From Flaviaesturariibacter aridisoli (GTDB lineage: Bacteria; Bacteroidota; Bacteroidia; Chitinophagales; Chitinophagaceae), in the NCBI RefSeq assembly GCF_004343705.1, contig NZ_SKFH01000002.1, positions 221,341 through 285,340 on the forward strand: a DNA stretch of 64,000 bases, given 5' to 3'. The notes under the pieces are model-generated. The model did no database searches, was not told the origin of the DNA, and saw only the letters and a list, made by a program, of their open reading frames with translations. Shown piece after piece: positions 35,658 to 46,100 of this stretch (position 1 is its first letter; each line of letters opens with the position of its first letter). The translations under genes were made by a program, and so were the position numbers.

Positions 35658-35696
35658 AAAAAAGAATAGCTGCAAGGTACGAAACCCTGCAGCTAT
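35658..35696 (-). terminator. rpsU terminator / attenuator before xerC
   Basis: The stem ATAGCTGCA/TGCAGCTAT is followed on the minus strand by TTCTTTTTT, ending one base before the xerC ATG. It can uncouple rpsU from xerC expression. Confidence 0.8.
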
Positions 35697-35721
35697 GAAT
35701 TATCTGAATACTATCGAGGTA

Positions 35722-35919
35722 TTAAGCGTCGATCTTGCCGCTGGCAATCTGTTGCTTATAGACAGCCTTCAGCACCTGGCCGCGACGACGGATCGACGGC
35801 TTGATGAAAGCCTGGCGCTCCCGAAGCTGCAATAAGATCTTGGCCTTTTCGAATTTCTTCTTGTACTTCTTCAGGGCCTTGTCGATGTTCTCGCAGTCTT
35901 TAGAATCGATGATTAACAT
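35722..35919 (-). CDS. rpsU: 30S ribosomal protein bS21
   Basis: A 65-residue small-subunit protein, highly basic, with the family pattern MLIIDSKDCENIDKALKKYKKKFEKA (key IDKALKKYKKKF) and LRERQAFIKPSIRRR. In Bacteroidota ribosomes bS21, with bS6 and bS18, covers the 3' end of 16S rRNA and hides the anti-Shine-Dalgarno sequence. Unlike its neighbours this gene has a full Shine-Dalgarno sequence (35927-35935), fitting published autoregulation in which ribosomes lacking bS21 favour rpsU mRNA. A terminator follows before xerC. Confidence 0.96.
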   Translation of the reverse strand: MLIIDSKDCENIDKALKKYKKKFEKAKILLQLRERQAFIKPSIRRRGQVLKAVYKQQIASGKIDA

Positions 35920-35926
35920 GCGTTAT

Positions 35927-35935
35927 ACCTCCTTT
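35927..35935 (-). promoter_or_regulatory. Strong Shine-Dalgarno sequence of rpsU
   Basis: AAAGGAGGT on the minus strand, with eight bases between GGAGG and the ATG at 35919. It is complementary to the conserved 16S 3' end. I see no comparable sequence before rpoB, rpoC, rplJ, tuf or other genes in this window. Confidence 0.9.
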
Positions 35936-36019
35936 AGTGTTTTTTAATTTCGGAGTGCGAAGATAGCCCCTTTTGGAGTTACCGTCCAAAATAAATTGCA
36001 AAAACACGAAGTTTGCGCC

Positions 36020-36619
36020 ATGTTTACCGGCATCATCGAAGCTTTCGGCACCGTGCGGGAAGTGGCCCAGCGGGGTCAGAACAAGACCTTTTGGCTCCAG
36101 TCGGCCTTGGCCGCCGAGCTGAAAGTAGACCAAAGCCTCTCCCACAACGGCGTTTGCCTCACCGTGGAAGAGGTGCGGGGCGACCACTACCGCGTAACGG
36201 CTGTGCCGGAAACGCTCGAAAAGACCAACCTCCACGAATGGGGGCCCGGAGCCCTGGTCAACCTGGAACGCTCCCTCCTCCCCTCCAGCCGCCTCGACGG
36301 GCACTTTGTGCAAGGCCACGTGGACAGTACGGGTATCTGCGAGGTCATCGACGACCGCGGCGGCTCCTGGGAGATGCGCTTCTGGTTCCCGAAAGCGTTT
36401 GCCCCCCTGGTCATCGAGAAAGGTTCCATCGCCCTAAATGGCGTCAGCCTGACCGTTTTCAACGTCCGCAAAAAGCATTTTACGGTGGCGGTGATCCCCT
36501 ATACCTATACCCACACCAACCTCCACCTGCTCCACGAAGGCTCGCTGGTGAACCTCGAGTTCGACCTGCTGGGTAAATACCTGCAGCGCCGCGCCGTGCT
36601 GAAAAACGAAGGCCGATGA
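36020..36619 (+). CDS. ribE: Riboflavin synthase alpha chain
   Basis: A 199-residue cytosolic enzyme that dismutates two 6,7-dimethyl-8-ribityllumazines into riboflavin. I start at MFTGIIEAFG (36020), the invariant family start, not 24 bases upstream. It has the two tandem lumazine-binding barrels: the first with SLSHNGVCLTVEEV (about 40-53), the second with GSIALNGVSLTVFNV (about 135-149), plus LDGHFVQGHVDSTG between. All match RibE. No FMN riboswitch is evident in the 100-base upstream region. The stop overlaps the start of the next gene (ATGA), so they are co-transcribed. Confidence 0.96.
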   Translation: MFTGIIEAFGTVREVAQRGQNKTFWLQSALAAELKVDQSLSHNGVCLTVEEVRGDHYRVTAVPETLEKTNLHEWGPGALVNLERSLLPSSRLDGHFVQGHVDSTGICEVIDDRGGSWEMRFWFPKAFAPLVIEKGSIALNGVSLTVFNVRKKHFTVAVIPYTYTHTNLHLLHEGSLVNLEFDLLGKYLQRRAVLKNEGR

Positions 36620-37755
36620 GCCCACGGCAGCGCGACGCGCTGCTGCTGGCGGGCCTGTTTGCGGTGACGCCCGTGCTGCTCTACCGCGCCACGGGCATCG
36701 TGACGGCCCTCGAAGCCGAAAAATACATCCGCCAGGCCGACCTCGTCCTGAAGGGCAGTTTCCCGGGTTCGCCCAAATATTACTATTACCTGCCGATCAT
36801 CTACCTGATTGCAGTTGCGCAAAAATTCAGCCTGGGCTACTCCTTCGTAGTCGGGGTGCAAACGGCCCTTTCGCTGGCCTCGCTCTTCCTGTTTTACGGC
36901 GGCACGGAACGCCTCTTCGGCAGGCCGGCGGCGCTGATCGCGGGCGTTCTGCTCTGCCTCTTCCTCCCCTACTTTTCCTGGGACTTCTACCTCTATTCGG
37001 AGTCGCTGTTTTTTAGTGGGGCGATGCTGTTGTACTACCGGATTGCCTGCCTGGAGCTCCTGCGGGCCCGGCAGGTGCTGCCCCTGTTCGTACTACTGGC
37101 TGTGCTCCTGTTTACACGGCCTTTCGGCGTGCTGTTCATTCCACCCGTCTTCCTATTCCTGCTGCTCGCCCGCTACCGCAGCCGCACCGACCGCTGGGTG
37201 GCCTGGGGCCTCTCCTTCCTGTTTGCCGGGCTCATGCTGGTGGTCATTAACCGGATCTTCCATGGCGGAGAAGACATGGACGCTATGAAGCCGTTTGTGG
37301 AGGAGCACGTCGTGTGCTTCGTGCCGCAGCAGCCCGAAGGCGCCCGCCTCGACCTCCGGCACTACGACAACGGCCTGCGCGACATCGGCTATTACGTCGT
37401 ACACAATCCCGGTCACTTCGCCCGCCTGATGACGCAGCGCCTTTGGTCGTTCTTCAGCCAGACGCGCCCCTGGTACTCAAGGGTCCACAACGCTGCGCTG
37501 GTGGCTTTCCTGGTGCCGGTATATGCTTTCTTTTTTGTGGGATTTTGGCAGGCCGCCCGCCGCTGGAAGCGCCCCTATTCCTACCTCGTGGCGCTGCTTC
37601 TCCTGTACCCGCTGGCGGTCACCTTCCAGTGCGACGACTGGCACGGCCGCTTTACGATGCCCGTGCTGGTTCCGGTTTTTGCCCTGGCGGCGTTTGGTTT
37701 GCACCAGTGCTGGCGGTGGCTTCGGCCACGGCCTGCCCCGGGTCAACCCGCTTGA
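36616..37755 (+). CDS. Integral-membrane glycosyltransferase-like protein
   Basis: A 379-residue protein with about ten membrane segments. The layout suits GT-C-type glycosyltransferases (ArnT/PMT-like): an acidic first loop after TM1 (ALEAEKYIRQADLVLKG), a large periplasmic loop with HGGEDMDAMKPFVEEHVVCF (about 217-236), and a C-terminal FQCDDWHGRFTMPVLVP segment typical of polyprenyl-linked sugar transferases. The exact family and donor are not clear. It starts in the last codons of ribE (ATGA overlap). Its last 104 bases overlap the 3' end of the opposing acyltransferase gene. Confidence 0.75.
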   Translation: MSPRQRDALLLAGLFAVTPVLLYRATGIVTALEAEKYIRQADLVLKGSFPGSPKYYYYLPIIYLIAVAQKFSLGYSFVVGVQTALSLASLFLFYGGTERLFGRPAALIAGVLLCLFLPYFSWDFYLYSESLFFSGAMLLYYRIACLELLRARQVLPLFVLLAVLLFTRPFGVLFIPPVFLFLLLARYRSRTDRWVAWGLSFLFAGLMLVVINRIFHGGEDMDAMKPFVEEHVVCFVPQQPEGARLDLRHYDNGLRDIGYYVVHNPGHFARLMTQRLWSFFSQTRPWYSRVHNAALVAFLVPVYAFFFVGFWQAARRWKRPYSYLVALLLLYPLAVTFQCDDWHGRFTMPVLVPVFALAAFGLHQCWRWLRPRPAPGQPA

Positions 37756-38881
37756 AGCGATCCTTGAGACGGAGAAAGGGCTTTTCCACGAGGGCATACG
37801 ACAGGCAGCCCAATGCCGTGGCGTACCCCACGGCCAGCAGCAGCAACAGCCCGAAACGAAATGTACCCGACACCGGCAGTATTTCTACGGTACGGATTGC
37901 CAGCACCAGCGCCACGATGTGAAACAGGTAAATACCGTACGAGCGATGCCCCAGGTACACCAGCACCCGGTTGTTGTAGCGCAGCAGGCTTTGCGCCGGG
38001 AAGGAGGCTACCAGCATCAGCGCTCCCGCCAGCAGCGCCAGCAGTTCCAGGTGGAGCACCGGCACCACCACGCCGGTGAGCAGAAACAGCAGCAATACGC
38101 CATACAGCAGCAGTTGCACACCGGTCTTCCGGAAATGCCGGATCCAGGCATGCCCGTAGAAATACGAGTAGCCCAGAAAAGAACCGATGGCGAATGTCGA
38201 AAGGCGGCTGTATTGCAGGTAGGTCACCGCCTTCAGGCTGTACGCGAGCACTGTTCCTGAGCGGTTCAATCCCGGGTTGGCGGCATAAAGCGCTCCCTGA
38301 AGGACGCCCAGCAGCGGGACACCGATGGCCATCAGCAAAAACAGCCACTGCCGGCGTCGCCGCATCAACAGGAACAGAAAACCCCAGAGGAAATAGAATT
38401 GTTCCTCGATGCCGATGGTATACGTGTGGTGCAGGTAGGGCACCATCGCGTGGTAAAACGGAACGATATGCGGCAGGAACGCGAAGTAGAGCCCGTAGCA
38501 GCGGGTAGGGTCATTACTGAAGAACGAGGCGGTCACGTGCGGGATCCGGAAGAATTCAACGCGGTTGATGAAGCCCCAAACGATCAGCAGGAGCACGAAG
38601 TAGGCCGGCCAGATGCGCAGGATGCGGCGCAGGAAGAAGTTGCGGATGCTCAGCCGGCCCAGCTTGCGCTCCTCGGCCAGCAGCAAAAAAGTGATCAGGA
38701 AAGCGCTCGCCACAAAGAAGAACTGGAGCGCCACGTTGCCCAGCGACTGCAGGTATCCGTAGCCGCTGTGGCAATGCCCGAAGTCGCAATCGGTCATGAA
38801 CAGGTGGGCCACCAGGATCACCAGTATGCACAAGTAGCGAAGCCCGTAAAAGCCGTCGAAGTCACGCTGGGGCATGGGCAT
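37652..38881 (-). CDS. Acyltransferase 3 family protein (OafA/YrhL-like)
   Basis: A 409-residue inner-membrane protein with ten predicted segments and the acyltransferase-3 motifs: GLRYLCILVILVAHLF (about 13-28) with the conserved His, NFFLRRILRIWPAYFVLLL (Arg-rich, about 82-100), and YTIGIEEQFYFLWGFLFLL (about 150-168). The C-terminal EKPFLRLKDRF anchor is also typical. Such proteins O-acetylate or O-acylate surface polysaccharides. After residue about 380 a polar tail rich in Ala, Thr and Pro overlaps the opposing gene. It follows the sulfatase-fold gene by 30 bases in a minus-strand operon. Confidence 0.88.
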   Translation of the reverse strand: MPMPQRDFDGFYGLRYLCILVILVAHLFMTDCDFGHCHSGYGYLQSLGNVALQFFFVASAFLITFLLLAEERKLGRLSIRNFFLRRILRIWPAYFVLLLIVWGFINRVEFFRIPHVTASFFSNDPTRCYGLYFAFLPHIVPFYHAMVPYLHHTYTIGIEEQFYFLWGFLFLLMRRRRQWLFLLMAIGVPLLGVLQGALYAANPGLNRSGTVLAYSLKAVTYLQYSRLSTFAIGSFLGYSYFYGHAWIRHFRKTGVQLLLYGVLLLFLLTGVVVPVLHLELLALLAGALMLVASFPAQSLLRYNNRVLVYLGHRSYGIYLFHIVALVLAIRTVEILPVSGTFRFGLLLLLAVGYATALGCLSYALVEKPFLRLKDRFKRVDPGQAVAEATASTGANQTPPGQKPEPARAS

Positions 38882-38911
38882 AAAGAAAACACATTTTCCG
38901 CAACCGCCCCG

Positions 38912-40326
38912 TCAATACGAGCGGTGCGGCTTAAGGACGAGGCTGTCGCCGAACAAGTGGTGAAACAGGAGCGGGAACTGGTTGACGTGCGAGACGGTGT
39001 CGGTATAACCCGCATAGTTGCTTCCCGGGATGGATATGGCTGCCAGGCTCGAGTGGTGGTAGCGGTAGTCGGGCACGTAGCGGAACCCGTGATCGCTCAG
39101 CAGCAGGATCACCGGAGGCCGCGCCGACCGGGCCTGCAGCGATCGGATAAATCGTAGTATATACCGGTTGCAGTATTGCAGGTAGCCCAGGTAAAGATCC
39201 TTGCGGTCGAGGCTGCCGGGCATGGTGCTGAGCGGGTTGAGGGTGCCGTTGGCCTTGTAGTAATACGGGGCGTGCGGCATCTCGAAGTGCGTATACACGA
39301 AGCGGGGCTCCGCGGTGCGCTGCGCCGCCACGTCGAGGGTGCGGCGGGCGATGTCTTCGTTCAGCTCCAGCGCACGGAGCTGGAAGCGGCGGTTGGCTGC
39401 ACTTTGCGGAAAGCGCGTCATCAGCAGGTTGGCGTACAGGTCGCGGTACACGCGGGCGCCGAGCGTGCCGCTGCTGATGAGGGAGGCGCCCGATACCAGC
39501 AGGGTGTTTTCGATCGGCGCCGGCGCGCCCTTCAGGTCGAATATCGAATGGTTGAACACGCGGTAGCCGGCGCTGCGAAAGCGGCGCAGCACGGGGTTGT
39601 CGTAGATTCGCTCGTAGCAGTAATTCAGGTGGGCATCGGTGTAGTTGTAGCGCTCGAGCCCGAGGTAATCCATCTGAAACAGCGAGGCCATCGAAAAGGG
39701 GGTGTCCTCGTAATTGGAGCGGCTGTGTGGCTGTACCTTAAAGCCCAGGCTGCGAAGGCTGTCGAGAAAAGGGCCGTTGTCGAAACCGAAGTCGGCCTGC
39801 AGCTGGTCAAGCCCGGCGTAGCCGTCGAGCAGGAGGAAGTAGACATCCGGGCGGCCGCCCACTGTGGGGGTGGGCATCGCAGCCAGTTCGGGCTTGCGGA
39901 GCGCCTGCCGAGCAATCGACACCGCGTCTACCAGCAACAGCACCCCCAGCAGGAGCGCCAGGTAGCGCAGCCCGCTCCTTCCGCCCCGGCGCCGCAGCCA
40001 CCAGAGCAGGAGCAGCCAGGCACCCAGCCAGAGTGGTAGCTGCAGGCTGTAGCGCGATAGAAAAGTGGAGCCGAGTGCATCGCGGAAAGCACCGAAAAAA
40101 AAGTAAAAGGCCAGCGTGGCCGTTGCCGCCAATGCACCTCGTATCGCGCCCAACCGCCAGCTGAACAGGGCCCACAGAAGGGCGGCGGCCAGCTCGTATT
40201 TCAGCAGTAGTCCCGCGGCGCTCAATGCCGGCACAAACCGGAAATATTGCGCAAAGCCGTGGCCCACAAAAAAGAGCGGGAGCCCGAACACGACCACTGG
40301 TGCCAATGGCGAAACGCGGCGTGTCA

Positions 40327-40327
<1 letters not shown>
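38912..40327 (-). CDS. Sulfatase-fold membrane protein
   Basis: A 471-residue protein with four or five N-terminal membrane segments (to about 150), then an alkaline-phosphatase-superfamily domain. This starts with RPDVYFLLLDGYAGLDQL (metal-ligand Asp), includes SNYEDTPFSMASLFQMDYLG in the place of the catalytic Thr/Ser segment, FVYTHFEMPHAPYYY, and ends with VILLLSDHGFRY. The Cys/Ser formylglycine motif of true sulfatases is missing, so a phosphotransferase-like role on surface glycans is more likely. Its ATG overlaps the hscA stop (TGATG), and the acyltransferase gene follows. Confidence 0.75.
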
Positions 40328-42183
<1,856 letters not shown>

Positions 42184-42196
42184 GAGGGAGACGTTA

Positions 42197-42228
42197 ATTG
42201 GTCTATTGGTTAATTAGTTTATGGGTAA
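42197..42228. repeat. 8-nt periodic tract upstream of hscA
   Basis: ATTGGTCT, ATTGGTTA, ATTAGTTT, ATGGGTAA: four units in the gap before hscA. The same words recur at 52519-52550. Confidence 0.65.
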
Positions 42229-42252
42229 GGCTTGTTCTACGCGTGCCCATCA

Positions 42253-43053
42253 CTATTGTTTCCGAACGATCCAGGTGTCCTGTTCAGGGCCCCAGTCGTG
42301 TATTTTCCCGGCTGCAAAGTTGAGCACCTGCCAGTTGCGGGAAAAAAGAGTTTCCATGAATGCCTTCGGCTGAAAGGCCGCATAACTGCGGTGGCCTTCC
42401 TTTTCCACGGCGTGCACCACGATGGATCCGTTTTGAAATAGGGCCCGCTCGCCTGCTGTCAGCTTTTGCTCAAAGGCGGCGCCGTGCGTGGTCAGCAACA
42501 GCAATCCGCCGGCACTCAGCACGCGGTGGAGTTCGTTGAGCCATGCTGCATGGCCTTCTTCCGACAGGTGGGTGAGCACCGACAGTGCGTAGGCCGCATC
42601 GAAGGTGGCGTCTTCAAATGCGAGCGGCGGCAGCACGCCGTTGCGGCGGAAATCGATACCGGGAATATGCGTGCGGCACCAGTCGATGGTCGCCCCGTTA
42701 TAGTCGGAGCCGGCGAGGCGGGCGCCCGGCAGCAGGTCCGGCAGGTGGCGCAATACGCGGGCGGGCCCGCAGCCCCAGTCGAGCAGGCGGGCGCCATCCA
42801 GCGGCGCGTAGGCCGACAATTGCTCCGTCACCCAGCGGGCCGTAGCCTGCCCGTCGGTGAAATACAGCTCCTGGTCCATGCGGTAGGATTCATAGAGCAT
42901 GTAATCGGGCGGCAGCGCAATGCCCGGATGGGTGGCGCGGAACCGGGCGTTGCGGCCCCGGAAGCGCAGGCGGTTGAAGCCGAACCAGAGCCGGTCAACC
43001 AGGGGCATGAGCCCGGCGGCGCGCATGCTGCGCAGGAAGAGGCTTTTCACCAT
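42253..43053 (-). CDS. Class I SAM-dependent methyltransferase
   Basis: A 266-residue protein from ATG 43053 (MVKSLFLRSMRAAG). An earlier ATG would add 19 hydrophobic residues and run into the terminator region. The Rossmann motif I is RLLDWGCGPARVLRHL (about 90-105). Motif post-I ends in GSDYNGATIDWC, and FDAAYALSVLTHLSEE covers motifs II-III. LNELHRVLSAGGLLLLTTHG is motif III. This is the methyltransferase-11/25 type, acting on small molecules, lipids or sugars. A basic helical N-terminus suggests membrane association. It heads the hscA unit. Confidence 0.82.
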   Translation of the reverse strand: MVKSLFLRSMRAAGLMPLVDRLWFGFNRLRFRGRNARFRATHPGIALPPDYMLYESYRMDQELYFTDGQATARWVTEQLSAYAPLDGARLLDWGCGPARVLRHLPDLLPGARLAGSDYNGATIDWCRTHIPGIDFRRNGVLPPLAFEDATFDAAYALSVLTHLSEEGHAAWLNELHRVLSAGGLLLLTTHGAAFEQKLTAGERALFQNGSIVVHAVEKEGHRSYAAFQPKAFMETLFSRNWQVLNFAAGKIHDWGPEQDTWIVRKQ

Positions 43054-43091
43054 AGTGCGAAGGGCAAATGTGCCGATTAATCCGGATACGG

Positions 43092-43128
43092 AAAAGAAAA
43101 AAGCAGCCACCTTCCGGCAGCTGCTTTC
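43092..43128 (-). terminator. Terminator of the PorV2-C25 unit
   Basis: Minus strand stem AAGCAGC-TGCC/GGTG-GCTGCTT, then TTTTCTTTT, 20 bases after the C25 gene stop. Confidence 0.85.
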
Positions 43129-43147
43129 GCTTTCGTTCGACCTGCGC

Positions 43148-46100
43148 TTAGCGCATCAGGTACATCTTTCCATAACCGTTGTTGAAGTACTTGTCGGTCT
43201 TCTCGTTCTTCGACTTGTTGGTAAACTTGTCGAGCGAGCGGCCGTTGAGGTTGGTGATGACGCGGTAGAGATATACGCCGTTGGCCAGCTTCTGACCATA
43301 CTGGTCGGTGCCGTCCCACTTGAACTCGGTGATGTTGGTTCCGATGTGCAGCGGGCCCAGTTCTTCTTTCGTGATCTCGCGCACCACCTTGCCCGTCACG
43401 GTCAGCACCTGGATGCGGATGTTCTGCGGCACCTCGGACCCCGTGAGGGTGAACACGAAGGCCGTAGACGTGGTGAAGGGGTTCGGGTAGTTGAGCATGT
43501 TGGAGATCATCGGCGTGTTGATTACCTGGAAGCCTACTTTGTATTCCATCCGCCCGGCTCCGTTGCCGCTCTTGTCCTTACCCGATACGGTCAGCTGGTA
43601 GGTGCCGTCGTCGGGGAAGTAAGGCCGGAAGCGTACCGTGGCTTCGTTGTTGGCGCCGGAAGCGGCGGGCTCAAAGCGGAGCGTGTCATTGTCGAAGGTA
43701 TAGGTATGCGTTACCGGGGGCACATTGTCGTTATCGAGCGGGCCGGTCACCTGCACCGATACCAGCGAGGTATCGTCAAGCAGGCGCCATTTGGCCTCGT
43801 CCTTCAGGCGGATATCAATCGCCGGCTTCGCCGCCACGATGTCGTCGTTGAGGATGTGCCGGTTGTCGAAGGTCACGTCGAGCAACGGGTTGAGCGAGTC
43901 GCCGCGCACGAAGAAGTTCTTGTAGATAAAATTGTTGAAGTGATACAGCTCCGGCTGGTCGTTGTCGGGGTTGATATCAACGTAGAGCGTGTTGGCGCCT
44001 ACGAGGCGGCGGGTATCGATCGGGAAGCGTACCTGCACCGTGTCGCCGGCTACGAGCGGCTTGTAGCGGCCCAGGGGCAGCACCGTCGCGCGGTTGTTCT
44101 GGTCGGTCACCACGGCTTTCACCAGCAGGCTGTCGAAGTGCGCTTCGCTCACATTCTTAAAGGCGAGGCGGAACTCGACGGGCTCGCCCACCTCGAAGGT
44201 GTCGCGCATGCTGAACAACAGGTTCGGCGCCACGGCGCCCTCGGCGCGCGGGGAATAATACAGGCGCCAGTAATCGAGCTGCCAGGGCGTAAAGCGGCTC
44301 GTGTCGCGGTTGTTCAGGTGCAGGCGCATGTACGGATAGGTAGCCGCGCTGAAGCCGGAAATGTCAATGTCGTTCTGAGCAGGGCGGATGCCGCGCAGCA
44401 GCGTGTCTACACTGCCGTTGATACCCACACCCAGGAGCGACAGCGAAACCGTGTCGGTACTCGGCGTTTCGAGCGAGTGCCCGCTCCACTGCAGGCGCTT
44501 CCAGGCGGTGGCGGGACCGAACTGCGGGCTCGTGACCGTGCCCACCGAGTCGGAGGCATTCACCAGCACGCTCATGCTCATCACATCGAAGCGGCCGAGG
44601 GTCATACCCTGCGCGGGTGTGAACGACGGATCACCTTTCTTATAAACGAAGGCAAAGGCACGGGCGCGGTTCACCGAGTCGATGAGCGTGAAGCCGCGGC
44701 GCACGAGCTCGTTGTACAGCGTGTTGGGACCGTAGATCGCTTCGTCCTGGCGCCATACGGGGGCGAAGTCATCGGGGGCGCCGCTGGGGCGCGGCACACT
44801 GCGCACCACCACGTAATTGCCGTCGGGGATCGCCTGCAGCATGGCCGCCATCTTGCGGCGACCGGAGGTGTCGTTGCTGAACTGGTAGTTGTATTTGCGG
44901 AAGGGCAGGTAGCAGGAGGCCGCCGGCGCGGAGCCATAGGCGCCGTTGACGTTCACCCAGGGCCGGAAGGTTTCCTTGTCGAACACGTTGACGGCAAAGC
45001 CGTACACGCAGAAGTTCCGGATATAGGAATCGCCGTCGATGTTCACCACCACGTCGCCCGCCTGCGTCGATGCTTCGGGGAACACGCAGTTGCGGATGTA
45101 GATCTCGTGCTGGGCCGCGGTGTAGCGGTACGTGCGGGTGGCCGAATCGAGGCGTTCCCGGACATACTGGCTTTGAATGGCCTGGAAGTAATGCGACTGG
45201 TTGAAACCCGTGTCGGTGCCGGATTTGAACAGGAACGAAGAGTTCGTCCAGTTCGGGTTGCCGCTGACCGGGATCTCCGCCACCCGCCAGTAATAGACCC
45301 GGTCGTTCTGGAAGTTCACCGAAGGGTTGAACTCGAGCACGCCGCCGGGAGCGGTGAGGCTGGTCGATACTTTGGACGGCGAGTTGAACAGCTGCGTCGT
45401 ATCCAGCTCCATGCGGTAGTTGCGCGTAACGGCAAACGGGTTGGCCGTCGACGCGATCAGCTTCACGTTGGGATTGTTGACGATGGCGAAGTTGTAGGGA
45501 AATACGGGACGCGCTTCGTCTTCGTAGATGAATACGTCTTTGGAAACGCTGTTGTTGGTCTCGAATTTCTCGGGGATCTCGTTGTCGGGGTCGACCGTGA
45601 CCGTGATGCGGTTGAGGCCTTTGTCGCGGTTCGGGTCGATGGCCAGGTTGATACCGATCGAATCAAGGTAGCGGATCGCGGGCAGCGTATCGCGGTAGAT
45701 GAAGGCGGGCGTCGTGTTGTTCGGGAATTCGCGCTTTACTTCCACCACCACCGGGTGATCGATCGCGCGGCCCATGTTGATGAATTGGGCGGTTACGTGG
45801 AAGGAGTCGCTGGCCACCGATACGAAGCCGGGCGTCACCCGCACCAGCGGGTCTTCGATCACGTAATCGGGCTTGTCGTGCGGGTTGAGCCGCAGCACGG
45901 GGTCTCCGTTAAGGTTCGATTCCTCGGCCGTGGCGCGTGCGTAAAAGTCGCCTTCGGTATACACGTCGAACATATCGCCGATCGACTGGTTCATGATGGC
46001 GCCGATCGTCTGGCCGTACATCCGCGAGCTGAGGTTGGCGTACAGGGGCCGCGACAGGTTCTGCAGGTAATCGGTGATGCCGAAGTGGCTCGATGCGATA

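Noticed and set aside
35936..36019. FMN riboswitch before riboflavin synthase
   Set aside because: The gap of about 100 bases is too short and lacks the conserved RFN stems.
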